DNA of 64,000 nucleotides from Parabacteroides distasonis (GTDB lineage Bacteria > Bacteroidota > Bacteroidia > Bacteroidales > Tannerellaceae), in the NCBI GenBank assembly GCA_021531385.1, contig JAFBIR010000007.1, forward strand, positions 1-64,000, given 5' to 3'. Within the stretch, counting starts at the first letter, position 1; the number at the start of each line of letters is the position of its first letter. Position numbers and translations under genes: made by a program. Under the pieces are notes generated by a model. It was not told where the DNA came from. It saw only the letters and a list, made by a program, of their open reading frames with translations, and ran no database searches. This document shows positions 7,385 through 17,500 of the stretch, one piece after another.

Positions 7385-10300
7385 TTAGAAGGTAACGTTC
7401 ACACCTACGATGAACTGACGCGGCATACCGTAAGATCCGTAGTCAGTACCCATGTTACGGTCTTTAGAGTTACCAGAACCATCATCCGTACGAACCTGCG
7501 GATCCAAACCAGAGTAACCTGTGATCGTGAAGACGTTGGATACCTGGCCATAGACGCGGATCTTCTCCATGTGGATCTTGTTCATCCACTGCTTCGGCAA
7601 GGTGTAACCCAAGGTCAAGGTCTGCATACGCAAGAAAGAACCATCCTCGATGTAACCGGAGTTAGACTCGTTGGCAGCGATGGTGCTCTCACCAGTTGCG
7701 GTTGCCCACATCGGATAGATACCGTTCGGGTTGGTCTCGGGATGCCAAGAGTTGTCGCGACGATCCTTGCTGTAAGCGGATTGCAAAGAACCGTAGTGCG
7801 TATAATACTTATACAATGCGAAGATATCGTTACCTACGGAGAAGTAGAGATAAGTGCTCAAATCGAAGTTCTTCCAACCCAAGCTCAGGTTCACACCACC
7901 CGTCAAATCCGGATGTGGGTTACCGATGAAGTCACGGTCGGTTGCGTCGATCTTACCATCGTTGTTGACATCTTTCACCTTGAACTGACCTACATACTGA
8001 GCGGCATTCAAAGAAGCGGCATCGGATGTACCGTAAGGCAATACGGTCTGACCGGCCTCGTTCTTGTAGTTACGAACATCATCCTCGCTCTTGTAGATAC
8101 CGTCGAGCACATAACCGTGGAACATACCTACGGCATAGCCCTTCATCATGACGTTCATGTTAGAGATACGTGTGCCCTCGAAGATACCTGCCTCAGAACC
8201 GATCTCCGTCAATTTATTCTTGTAGTGAGAGAGGTTGACACCTACGGTGTAGTTGAAGTCACCCACCTTGTCGCGCCACTGCATGTTCAAGTCAACACCT
8301 CGGTTTTCCATGTCACCGATATTGACTTTCGGCTTGCTGGCGTTACCTGCCAAAGCAGACCAGTTCGCGTCAATCAACATACCAGAGGTCTTCTTCAAGT
8401 ACCAGTCGAAGTTCACGGTCAAACGTTGGTCGAGTGCGGTCGCATCGAAACCGACGTTCAACATCTTAGAGGTCTCCCACTTCGCATCGAGGTCACCCAA
8501 AGAGGTTACACCGAAACCAGTCTTCACGTCAGAGTCGTTACCGGCGATGCTATAAAGGAAGGTGTTACCCGTACCATACTGGAACGCCCAGTTGTAAGCA
8601 CCGATGTTAGAGTTACCGGTCGTACCGTAGCCGGCACGCAACTTGAAGTCATCCAAATACTTCTTCGTCGGCTCCATGAACTTCTCGTCAGACATACGCC
8701 AACCGAGTGAGATAGAGGGGAAGGTTCCCCAGCGGTTCTTCTCAGAGAACTTAGAAGAAGCGTCTCGACGAACGGTTACGGTAGCCAAATACTTGCCCTG
8801 GTAAGCATAGTCCGCACGACCGAAGATACCGAACATCGTGGAAACACTGTGCATGTAGCCACTGTTGCCCAAGTTTGCGGATGAACCGTTACCGATGGTC
8901 CAAGTGTTGGGATCATCCTCAAATGGATAGTCAATACGAGAAGCACCGATACCACGGCCTAAACCCTCGCGGATTGCCTCTGTACCGATCACTGCACCGA
9001 TCGTATGATCGTCGTTGATGGTCTTGTTATAGGTAGCGGTGTTAGTCCACTGGTAACCTAACCAATACATCGCTGTCTCATTGAAGGAGTTGTTGTTAGA
9101 ACCCTCCTTGTTGGTCATGATCGTACGTTTGCTCATCCAGTAGTCCCAAGCACCATTCAAACGGGCACTGAACTGAGTACGGATCTTCAAACCATCAATC
9201 GGAATCAACTCGGCGTAAATTGCGGATTGCGCACGCATGAAACGACGACGGTTGTCTTTCTCGTTGTTGACGGTCTGAACAGTCGTGTTGGCACGACCAC
9301 CCTCCGGAGCTTGTGAGCCGGCGTAGTCACCACCAATATTATATACAGGTACCCATGGCTGGATAGAGAAGGACTTACCGAAGGTGTTGTCATCACCCTG
9401 ACGACCACGCTCACCGGAGTTCTCGATGAAGGCGATGTTCGTATTCTGACCGATGTTGAACCACTTGTTCACGAAGAAGTTGGTGTTCGCACGGAGTGAG
9501 TAACGACGGAACCAAGACTCCTTGATCGTACCCTCGCGGTTCATGTAACCCAAACCGATGGAGTAAGTAGCCTTGTTACCACCACCTGTTACAGAGATCT
9601 CGTGGCTCTGTACCTTACCGGTCTGTTTAACCTCGTCTAACCAATCTGTACCCTTACGTGCCTCCTCCTCAGAGTAGCCATCCTCCAGCATCTGGTAGTA
9701 AGCGGAGCGAGACCATGAGTTGGAACCATTGTCGCGATAAGAGGCCTCCCAAGCGTCGATCGAACCGAACTGTGCGATTACCTGCTCTTTTGACAAACCG
9801 GCGGGCTTGATGGCATACGGCATTGTCAAATGGCCAGAACCATCCGCACCGATTGAGCCGAACTGTGAGTGGCTGGTGGTCATACCACGGTATTTCAACA
9901 AGTTGCGCTGACCTTCCTCTTGGAACTCCATCGCCTCCCAACCGTTCAACAGGTCGTAACCGTCGTTGGCCATCTTAGCCACACCGAAGTAACCGTTGTA
10001 AGAAACCTTCACGCGGTCATCTTTCTTACCCTGCTTGGTGGTGATGATGATAACACCGTTCGCACCTTTCGCACCATAGATGGCAGAAGCGGCGGCATCC
10101 TTCAAGATCTGCATAGACTCGATATCGTTGGGGTTCACGGCATCGATATCCACGCCAGATACACCATCCACGATGATCAATGGGTCAGAACCGTTCACGG
10201 AGCCGACACCACGGATACGGATCGTCGTCTCACCGAGCGGACCACCACCGGCCTGTACGAACACACCGGCAGCCTTACCTTGCAATGCCTCTGAGAAGTT

Positions 10301-10777
10301 AGACACCGGCGTCTCTTTCAACGCGTCTGTCGCAACGACAGCCACAGAACCGGTGATATCCTTTTTAGCCTGCGTGCTATAACCTGTTACCACGACCTCG
10401 TCCAAGGCTTGAGAATCCTCAACGAGGGTAACCTTAATGTTTGTTTGGCTGTTCTTAACAGCGATCTCTTGAGAGACATAACCAATGTAAGAAACTACGA
10501 ATACAGCGTTGTTGGGCACGCCCTCGATGACGGCCTTACCATCCAAATCTGTGATGTTACCGATGGTTGTACCTTTGACAACGACGTTGGCACCTAAGAT
10601 TGGGCCACCCTTGTCAACTACGGAGACGGTCACCGTGCGACCGTTTTGTTGAACACTCATTAACCCTGCGTCCGGCAGATTTAAGGAGTTAGAATCTGCA
10701 GCAAAGACCAATTGTGATCCGCACAGAAGGAAAGAAGCTCCCAGAAGAATGGGTTTCCATGATACCTTATTTCCCAT
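7385..10777 (-). CDS. susC: SusC/RagA family TonB-linked outer-membrane transporter (pair 1)
   Basis: A 1130-residue TonB-dependent oligosaccharide importer. It has a signal peptide, then a carboxypeptidase D regulatory-like domain (about residues 45-125, with GTTIGNITDLDG and VVSYIGYV). A TonB-box-like segment, LDEVVVTGYS, comes next, followed by the plug domain (about 140-250, with IRIRGVGSVNG and ILKDAAASAIYGA) and a 22-strand barrel ending in the terminal Phe of VNVTF. It is intact, unlike the related gene at 20802-24185. That gene aligns end to end with it and looks about 70 percent identical by eye. It is the first gene of a two-gene operon with SusD, with a promoter element at 11013-11020 and an unusually long leader of about 225 bases. 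Confidence 0.95.
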   Translation of the reverse strand: MGNKVSWKPILLGASFLLCGSQLVFAADSNSLNLPDAGLMSVQQNGRTVTVSVVDKGGPILGANVVVKGTTIGNITDLDGKAVIEGVPNNAVFVVSYIGYVSQEIAVKNSQTNIKVTLVEDSQALDEVVVTGYSTQAKKDITGSVAVVATDALKETPVSNFSEALQGKAAGVFVQAGGGPLGETTIRIRGVGSVNGSDPLIIVDGVSGVDIDAVNPNDIESMQILKDAAASAIYGAKGANGVIIITTKQGKKDDRVKVSYNGYFGVAKMANDGYDLLNGWEAMEFQEEGQRNLLKYRGMTTSHSQFGSIGADGSGHLTMPYAIKPAGLSKEQVIAQFGSIDAWEASYRDNGSNSWSRSAYYQMLEDGYSEEEARKGTDWLDEVKQTGKVQSHEISVTGGGNKATYSIGLGYMNREGTIKESWFRRYSLRANTNFFVNKWFNIGQNTNIAFIENSGERGRQGDDNTFGKSFSIQPWVPVYNIGGDYAGSQAPEGGRANTTVQTVNNEKDNRRRFMRAQSAIYAELIPIDGLKIRTQFSARLNGAWDYWMSKRTIMTNKEGSNNNSFNETAMYWLGYQWTNTATYNKTINDDHTIGAVIGTEAIREGLGRGIGASRIDYPFEDDPNTWTIGNGSSANLGNSGYMHSVSTMFGIFGRADYAYQGKYLATVTVRRDASSKFSEKNRWGTFPSISLGWRMSDEKFMEPTKKYLDDFKLRAGYGTTGNSNIGAYNWAFQYGTGNTFLYSIAGNDSDVKTGFGVTSLGDLDAKWETSKMLNVGFDATALDQRLTVNFDWYLKKTSGMLIDANWSALAGNASKPKVNIGDMENRGVDLNMQWRDKVGDFNYTVGVNLSHYKNKLTEIGSEAGIFEGTRISNMNVMMKGYAVGMFHGYVLDGIYKSEDDVRNYKNEAGQTVLPYGTSDAASLNAAQYVGQFKVKDVNNDGKIDATDRDFIGNPHPDLTGGVNLSLGWKNFDLSTYLYFSVGNDIFALYKYYTHYGSLQSAYSKDRRDNSWHPETNPNGIYPMWATATGESTIAANESNSGYIEDGSFLRMQTLTLGYTLPKQWMNKIHMEKIRVYGQVSNVFTITGYSGLDPQVRTDDGSGNSKDRNMGTDYGSYGMPRQFIVGVNVTF

Positions 10778-11012
10778 GTAAATGTAATTTAAGGTGTTAA
10801 ACTAATAGTTAATACTGACTCTCTGTTACAAAGCTTACCTTCTTTTCTTGCGATGAACACATTCTAATTACGCACTGTTTACTGGTCATTGCTGGCGCTT
10901 AGTGGCTATTAGTAATTCTGAGTAGTCTGACTTATGCTCATCAGACACGCGCAGAAAATAGGTAAACACTTTGTGTTGTGCTATAAAAGCTACACACTTC
11001 TATTTCACTCCG

Positions 11013-11020
11013 CAAAGTTA
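11013..11020 (-). promoter_or_regulatory. -7 element of the susC-susD pair 1 operon
   Basis: TAACTTTG on the minus strand. The start codon is at 10777, so the predicted leader is about 225 bases. The gap 10778-11204 holds no gene. Confidence 0.6.
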
Positions 11021-11204
11021 GAAATATATTTTTGGGTAAATGACAAATAATTTCAATAAAATTGGTATGTTTAAAAACATATAACCCATATTTAAGTATA
11101 TATGCTCATTTTAGATCTGTGAATTGACGAACTTTTTCATCGAATATGGCCTCTCTCTTTGGTTTAGCTAACGAGGAAAAAGCCACGCATACACATTGTT
11201 TTTT

Positions 11205-11293
11205 CCGTTCGACACTGCGGAACGGACATTCGACACTGCGGAACGTCCGTTCGGCTGAGCGGAACGCACGTTCAACACTGCCGAACGAACATT
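11205..11293. repeat. Four-unit palindromic array with 21-bp period
   Basis: Four units of the form CGTTC-N9-GAACG stand head to tail. The GAACG half-sites begin at 11220, 11241, 11262 and 11283, an exact 21-bp period. Units 1 and 2 share the same centre (GACACTGCG), while units 3 and 4 are diverged but keep the arms. The array lies between the susC promoter and the toxin-antitoxin pair. Nothing gene-like occurs from 11294 to 11461. Confidence 0.85.
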
Positions 11294-11461
11294 TTATAGG
11301 CTATCATTGACATTTGCTTAGGGCTCCCGATGTAAAGCCCTCGTTGGTCGCCAACATTTCGATAGGCATCCCGTTGCGATGATGTGACGGTTTGTTGGTT
11401 GGAATATACGAGGGTCTATTAAAATGTTGAGCAAAACCGATGCGTGTAATTTGAAAAACAA

Positions 11462-11469
11462 TATCTTTG
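11462..11469 (+). promoter_or_regulatory. -7 element of the PIN toxin-antitoxin pair
   Basis: TATCTTTG lies 27 bases before the ATG at 11496. Because it lies after the ATG at 11424, it supports the shorter antitoxin start. Confidence 0.6.
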
Positions 11470-11495
11470 CGCTATCATACATAGATAATATAGAT

Positions 11496-11714
11496 ATGGA
11501 GGCTACAGTATTCAATCCCGTACAGCAACATCTGTTGATGATGTTTGCTCATGATGGTTCTGAAAAGAGGCTATTGGAGGTGAAAAGGGTGTTGACTCGT
11601 CATTTCTCGGAAGAGTTAGATAAGCGTTTGAATGAATTGTGGGATTCCGGTGTCTTGGATCAGAAACGATTAGACGAATTAAGAACCATGCACCTTCGAA
11701 CAGATTTAAAATGA
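11496..11714 (+). CDS. Putative antitoxin of a PIN-domain toxin-antitoxin pair
   Basis: A 72-residue, highly charged, helix-rich protein with no recognised DNA-binding motif. The evidence for its role is position. Its stop overlaps the start of the PIN-domain gene as ATGA (11711-11714), the classic antitoxin-toxin order. An ATG at 11424 would give 96 residues, but the promoter element at 11462-11469 falls inside that extension, so 11496 is preferred. Its C-terminal half (about residues 20-65) could form the amphipathic helix that wraps a PIN toxin. A family name cannot be given with confidence. Confidence 0.7.
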   Translation: MEATVFNPVQQHLLMMFAHDGSEKRLLEVKRVLTRHFSEELDKRLNELWDSGVLDQKRLDELRTMHLRTDLK

Positions 11715-12118
11715 GTCGAGTCGTTTTAGACACCAACAGCTTGATTCAGAGTCTTCCTGTTAGAAGTGTTTACAACCGAGCTTGGAAATCATTTCTCGAC
11801 GGGACGAATATTCTTTGTGTTACCAATGAAATTTTAGCGGAGTACGAAGAGATTATTGAACGTTTGGTTGGAGAAGATGTGGCCAAGTTGACATTAGATT
11901 TGATCGTCAGTAATCCCTTTACACAATTTTTTGTACCCCATTACCAGTTTAATTTGATTACATCGGATCCGGATGACAATAAGTTTGTGGATTGTGCAAT
12001 AGTAGCTAATGCTAAATTTATTGTGACGGAGGATCATCATTTTGATATTTTGAAGCAATATGATTTTCCGAAGGTAGATGTGATCCGGCTTGATGATTTT
12101 TTACAGTCTCTCTTGTAA
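11711..12118 (+). CDS. PIN-domain ribonuclease, putative toxin (COG1569-like)
   Basis: A 135-residue PIN-domain protein. The first acidic residue lies in VVLDTN at residues 4-9. A middle acidic cluster follows in LAEYEEIIE, and the C-terminal acidic residues are in DPDDNKFVDCA and TEDHHF. These are the metal-binding carboxylates expected of a PIN RNase. Members of this group (putative toxin-antitoxin toxin component, PIN family) are paired with small upstream antitoxins, as here with a four-base overlap. An ATG at 11639 would extend it by 24 residues into the antitoxin frame and is unlikely. The target RNA is unknown. From 12119 to 12348 there is no gene. Confidence 0.85.
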   Translation: MSRVVLDTNSLIQSLPVRSVYNRAWKSFLDGTNILCVTNEILAEYEEIIERLVGEDVAKLTLDLIVSNPFTQFFVPHYQFNLITSDPDDNKFVDCAIVANAKFIVTEDHHFDILKQYDFPKVDVIRLDDFLQSLL

Positions 12119-12348
12119 CATCATCATCACAACGGAGCAGGGCTCGCATGCTGACTCCGCTTACTGCCAGATGCTGGTCGATAGTTACGGGAACCTTTGA
12201 TTCGGGAACCCTATCGAGCAAGGTCGTGATGGGGATGAGAAAAGGGCGCAGAGAAACAAATGGTACAACTTTTGGAACAGAATGAAAAACAGCTTTCCCC
12301 TTAAACCACCTACTTTAGCGGCTGATTTATTCTTAAACAGTAGTAATT

Positions 12349-14451
12349 ATGAAACATCTATTGATGATGCCGCTTTGTGCGGTGATTATGTTTTCCACGG
12401 CTTGTACGCGAGGGGATGATTCGGCCATGCAGGAAGTGCCCTTGGCGACTTACGCTAAGTTTGGAGAAGGACTGCATAACGAGATTGAGCCACAGGGATG
12501 GCTAAAAGAGATGCTGATCAGGCAAGATAGCGGATTGACCAGCCATCCAGAGGCGATGTCCTATCCGTTTGATTCTAACCTGTGGGTTGGTGAATTGGAA
12601 AGAGATTCCGAAAGTAGAGGTGCCGATTGGTGGCGATATGAGCAAACCGCCTATTATGTGGACGGCTTGATCAGGTTAGGTTACCTGCTCGACGATCAGC
12701 ACCTGTTATCCATTGCGCAAGAGAATGTGGATTGGGTGATTAATCATCCGTTACCCGCTAAAAAGGGTACCCCTTATACAGAAGCGGATGTGGATAGTTT
12801 GATGAAGAGCAATAGACGGTTCTCGGCGGAGGTCTCGGCCGATCCCAAGGCGCAAGCTCGGATGCTGAAAAGACGGCAAGACACGGAGATGCGTTTGAAG
12901 ATCAACTCGTTCGACCGCCCGGAAGGACGCTTAGGCCCGGAAACCGGCTCTATGGCTTGGCCCTTTGCCGTATTCTTCCGTGCGCTGAAAGCCTATTATG
13001 AGGCAACGGGAGATGCGCGCATCCCTCAGGCGTTGGAGAAGAATTACCTCTCTTATTCCGTTTTGGAGATGGGGCGCAATCGTTTCGTGGTGAATGTGGA
13101 AGGTATTCTATGGACCTATGCGATTACTAAGAATCCAGACTTATTGGCCATGGCAGAAGAGGCTTGGGCACAAGAGGGAGCAGAGCTTACACAAACCAAC
13201 TGCTTGGATGATTCGGAATTGCACATGCACGGGGTGACGATGAATGAGTTGATGAAGATTCCGATGCTGCTTTATGCGTACACAGGCAAAAGCGAGTATC
13301 TGCAAGCCGCATTGAAGGCCGATGAGAAAATGGAGCAGGCGAATATGCTGGCTGATGGCGTAAACTCCAGTACGGAAGCCTTGGCCGGGAATGACGCGTT
13401 AGCCAGTCATGAGACCTGCGACATTAGCGATTATACATGGACGATTGGCTATTTCCTTTCCACCACAGGTCATGTGAAATGGGCTGATCGCATTGAGAAA
13501 GCGATATTTAACGCGGCCCTTGGAGCCATCACCAAGGATTTCAAGACCATGCAATACTTCTCTTGCCCTAACCAATTCATTGCGACAGGTAATTCCAACC
13601 ACAATGAATTCAAGAGAGGACTTACTTGGATGGCTTATCGTCCCATTCATGAGACCGAATGTTGCATCGGTAACCTACACCGCTATCTGCCGAACTATGC
13701 AGCTCGCATGTGGATGAAAGATAAACAGGGGTATCTGGTGGCTACACTTTATGGACCCAGCCAAGTGACCTATACCTTGCCCGATGGAATCAAGGTAGTG
13801 ATTGAGGAGCAGACAGCCTATCCTTTTGACGAAAAGATTGCTTTCACGTTCCGTTTTTATAAGAATGGGAAAGAGATTTCCGGCAAGCAAGCCATGGATT
13901 TCACCTATCGAATCCCGGAATGGTGTGATGCCGAACCTGCTGGATTTAAGACAATCAGCAAAGACTGGCAATCAGGGGAGACCTATACCGTTCAACTCCC
14001 TATGCGGATCAAGATTTGTAACAGTTCCGATGGCGGAATCACGATCGAAAGAGGCCCTATCCTTTACGCATATCCGATCCCGGAGCATCGCGAGGAAGAT
14101 ACGGCTATCTATGAGAATCTGGCTGGTAAACTCTCAGGCAACCCCGAGTTCAAAAGTTGGAGTATGACGCCTGCAGGGAAATGGAATTATGCGATTGACG
14201 CAGGCAAGCTGGATCAGATAAACGTGAAACAAAATCAGGTCAGTGGTTTCCCGTTTGACTTAGGCAACAGCCCAGTGACCATTGAGATACCGGTTGTTGG
14301 TGTAAAGGGATGGAAATTAGAGGAGGATCGCTATACGCCGGCATTACCTAAGAAGGTAGTGCCAGAGGAGGCTGAGAGCCGTATGATCGAGTTGGTTCCC
14401 TATGGCAGCACGACGCTTCGTCTCACTACTTTCCCGGTTTATTCGGAATAA
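12349..14451 (+). CDS. GH127-like beta-L-arabinofuranosidase family lipoprotein (DUF1680)
   Basis: A 700-residue glycoside hydrolase of the GH127/GH146/DUF1680 group. An N-terminal signal with lipobox (FSTAC) predicts membrane anchoring in the periplasm or outer membrane. The central (alpha/alpha)6 barrel has the zinc-site residues of this group: Glu355 and Cys357 in HETCDISDY, and Cys438-Cys439 in ECCIGN. The spacing resembles Bifidobacterium HypBA1 (Glu338, Cys340, Cys417, Cys418), where Cys417 is the nucleophile, so Cys438 is the likely nucleophile here. A beta-sandwich region follows. Known members cleave L-arabinofuranose, but the DUF1680 group is broad and other sugars are possible. A one-mismatch -7 element lies at 12311-12318. 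It converges with the hybrid regulator gene. Confidence 0.85.
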   Translation: MKHLLMMPLCAVIMFSTACTRGDDSAMQEVPLATYAKFGEGLHNEIEPQGWLKEMLIRQDSGLTSHPEAMSYPFDSNLWVGELERDSESRGADWWRYEQTAYYVDGLIRLGYLLDDQHLLSIAQENVDWVINHPLPAKKGTPYTEADVDSLMKSNRRFSAEVSADPKAQARMLKRRQDTEMRLKINSFDRPEGRLGPETGSMAWPFAVFFRALKAYYEATGDARIPQALEKNYLSYSVLEMGRNRFVVNVEGILWTYAITKNPDLLAMAEEAWAQEGAELTQTNCLDDSELHMHGVTMNELMKIPMLLYAYTGKSEYLQAALKADEKMEQANMLADGVNSSTEALAGNDALASHETCDISDYTWTIGYFLSTTGHVKWADRIEKAIFNAALGAITKDFKTMQYFSCPNQFIATGNSNHNEFKRGLTWMAYRPIHETECCIGNLHRYLPNYAARMWMKDKQGYLVATLYGPSQVTYTLPDGIKVVIEEQTAYPFDEKIAFTFRFYKNGKEISGKQAMDFTYRIPEWCDAEPAGFKTISKDWQSGETYTVQLPMRIKICNSSDGGITIERGPILYAYPIPEHREEDTAIYENLAGKLSGNPEFKSWSMTPAGKWNYAIDAGKLDQINVKQNQVSGFPFDLGNSPVTIEIPVVGVKGWKLEEDRYTPALPKKVVPEEAESRMIELVPYGSTTLRLTTFPVYSE

Positions 14452-14482
14452 TGGGGTTTTGATTTTGTGATGTTTAGGTAAG

Positions 14483-14533
14483 ATCGGATGGCGTACCACT
14501 GAAAAACAGCGGAGTTGCGCCATCCGATTTTTC
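14483..14533. terminator. Shared terminator between the GH127-like and regulator genes
   Basis: An 11-bp perfect inverted repeat (14483-14493 with 14518-14528) is followed by TTTT on the plus strand. It lies between converging genes and ends at the regulator's stop codon. Confidence 0.7.
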
Positions 14534-17500
14534 ACTTCAATTGCACATTGTTGCTTTTCGCATATTGAGTGGGACTCATGTGAAATTGTTTAGCGAAAGT
14601 ACGGCTAAAGTAAGATTGAGAATTAAAACCGACAGCCTCGGCTATTTCATAGATCTTTAAATCCCCTTGCAGGATCAGTTCCGCGGCTTTTCGCAGTCGT
14701 GTGATCTTGATCCATTCATTGGGTGTCATTTCTGAGATCTCGTTGATCTTTCGGTAGAGTGTTGGCCTGCTGAGGTTCATCTTGGCCGCAATCATATCAA
14801 CATCAAGCTTCTCGTCTGCGATATGAGATTGGATGATGTCATCCACTCGCTGCAGGAAGAGCTCATCGGCTTTGGTGTGGGCAACCAGTTTCAGGTTGAC
14901 CATGGGCGAATGTGCGTAATAATCCCTGATGTTGTTCCGGGAATCCAGCAGGTTGGCTACTTGCTTCGTCAACAAATGAACGGAGAAAGGTTTCTCAAAA
15001 TAGGCATCCGCCCCATATTCCAATCCTTCCATGTGGGTTTGCTCCGTGCATTTAGCGGTCAGCAGAATGAAAGGAATATGACAGAGTTGATGATCTTTTC
15101 GGATGGTCTTTAATAAGGTCAATCCATCCATGACTGGCATCATGACATCGCTGATGATGAGTTGAATGCTCTGTTCTCTTAGCTGTTCCAAAGCCTCTAT
15201 GCCATTATAGGCGATCGTTATATTATAGGTATAGGAAAGTTCCTCTGCTATAAATTGGGCCATTTCCGCATGGTCTTCAACAATCAAAATATGGGGACAG
15301 TCCTTTTTGGGGTTCATGTGCGGATCTGCCAGGCTTTGTCTGGCTTCAATCGTTTGGGGCTGCTCGATGCCCGTCTCTTCAGGGGTGGTTTGTCGGTTGG
15401 GAAGGGTGAGGCGAAATAAAATAGTCCCATCATTCGTCTCTTCGCAAGCCAGTGTGCCTCCATGCTTCTCGGCCAGGAATCGAGCGAAAGGAAGCCCTAA
15501 TCCGCTGCCCGGTCTGTGGGCGGACGAAGCGATCCGATAAAAGGGTTCAAAGATCTTGTCTTTCAGTTCGGGGGAGATAGGTTGTCCATCATTCATGAAA
15601 TCAATGACGAACTGCTCTGTTTGTCCAGCGAATTTGACACAAATCCAATGGGCCGCATATTTGACGGCATTCGACAACAGATTGCTGAGAATCTTGATAT
15701 AAGCTGTCCGGTCAATACAAGCGGTCCATGTGTCCACTTGCGCATGAATTTCTACTTGCAAATGGGCTTGTTCGGCGGTATCTTTAAAACGATCGACGGT
15801 TTCCTGTAATAATAGGTATGCATCCTCGTTGGTGAGGGTCAAGGGATAATCGTTGATCTCTGTCTTTTTGAAATCAAGGAGTTGATTCACTAAATCCAAT
15901 AGCCAATTGGCATTTTTATCAATGGTCTTTAGGTATTTGCGGGTTTGCTCGGAAAGGCTGTGATCTGCTTCCATCCTGTCTAAAGGCCCTTTGATCAATG
16001 TGAGCGGGGTTCTGATCTCATGTGCGATGTGCAGGAAGAAATCTATTTTGGATTGATAGAGCTCTTTCTCTTTCTCATGCTCGAATGCTTTTAGTTGACG
16101 TTGTACCTTATGCTTATTGCGATCGATCAAGAATTTGCCCAATAATCCGAACAAACAGATGCCCAGCAAAGCATATATGCACAAGGCGGTGGTGGAGAGC
16201 CACCAAGGGGGCAGGATGGTGATTTGCACTTGGGTGGGGTGCTCATTCCATGTGCCCGACAGGTTGGCCGCTTTCACTTGGAAAACGTATTTGCCGGGGC
16301 GCAGCTTATTATAGTTGGCATGTGTATGGCCTACTGTATGATGCCAGTTCTCCTCTAATCCTACTAATCGATAGGCATAGGGGGTTAAGTGGGGAGCTTG
16401 GTAGCAGAATGAGGTATATTCGATCGTAAAAGAGGATTGGTTATGTCTCAGTTCAATGCTCTTTGTGAAGGTGATGGGTTTATGCCTCTGCGTGTTTTCA
16501 TTCGGATCGATATAATAGAGTGTGGTTAAATAGACCGTAGGTTGAATGTCATAGCCTTTGATCTGGTTCGGATAGAAACTGATCAATCCCTTCAAGCAAC
16601 CAAAATAGAGCTTGCCCTCTTTTGCACACAGGGAAGAGTTGTAATTGAACTGGTTGGAGAGTAAGCCATGCTCTCTTTTATAGATCATCATGGATTGACT
16701 CGTCCGATGGATAGAGACAAGTCCATTGGCTGTGCTGAGCCATAGCCTACAGCTGTCGGCTTTGTCAGGCTCAATGCGATAGACCACATTGCTGGGCAAT
16801 CCGTCATCAGCCGTCAGTTTTGTGGTGGTCTGTAGCTGCCGATTGCATATGAGCAATCCGCTGCCGGTGGCAATCCATAGTTGATGTTCAGAATCTTCAT
16901 GCATGTGATTAATGGTGAGATCACCATTCATCTCTTTTTCATTCAGTGTGAGTTTACCTCTGTTGCCGGTGTTGGGGTCGCAATAATAGAGCCCATTGTG
17001 AAAGGTGCCTGCCCATAAGACTCCCTCCTGATCTTCAAACAGGGTCTGAATACGGCAATTGTCTGGGAAATAGGGATATTTCTCAAATCGTTTGCGGACA
17101 TTTTCGAAGCGATAAACGCCATTGGAGGTAGCGGCATACAATTGCTGTTGGCGAGTCGTATATAGATAGACAATGGTTGCGTTCGAAGCGGATGGGGTTT
17201 TGATGTTATAGTGCTCGATGATTCGTTGCGAGGAGAGGTCGATGACATCAATGCCATTGCTTAACGTACCTACCCATAACTGATTGTTTAAATAGGCTAA
17301 TCCGTGGATACAGTTTTGTGAGAGCCCCTCATGCTCTTGGAACAGTTTATACGTATGGGTATGCGGATCGAACAGATTTAGGCCTGCGTCCTCGGTCCCA
17401 ATCCAAATTCTTCCAGAAGGATCTTGCAATAGATCATGGACCACTTCGCCTTTGATCCCATCTGTGCCTGGTACATCGTAGTCTTTATGGAAACTCAGAT

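Noticed and set aside
7571-8710. Plus-strand open frame of 379 codons opposite susC pair 1
   Set aside because: It is antisense to the SusC barrel. Its His/Val/Thr-rich composition is typical of a reversed SusC sequence and it matches no family.
14482-14533. Attachment site or transposon end
   Set aside because: The inverted repeat is followed by a T-run between converging genes, so it is a terminator; no transposase or integrase gene occurs anywhere in the window.
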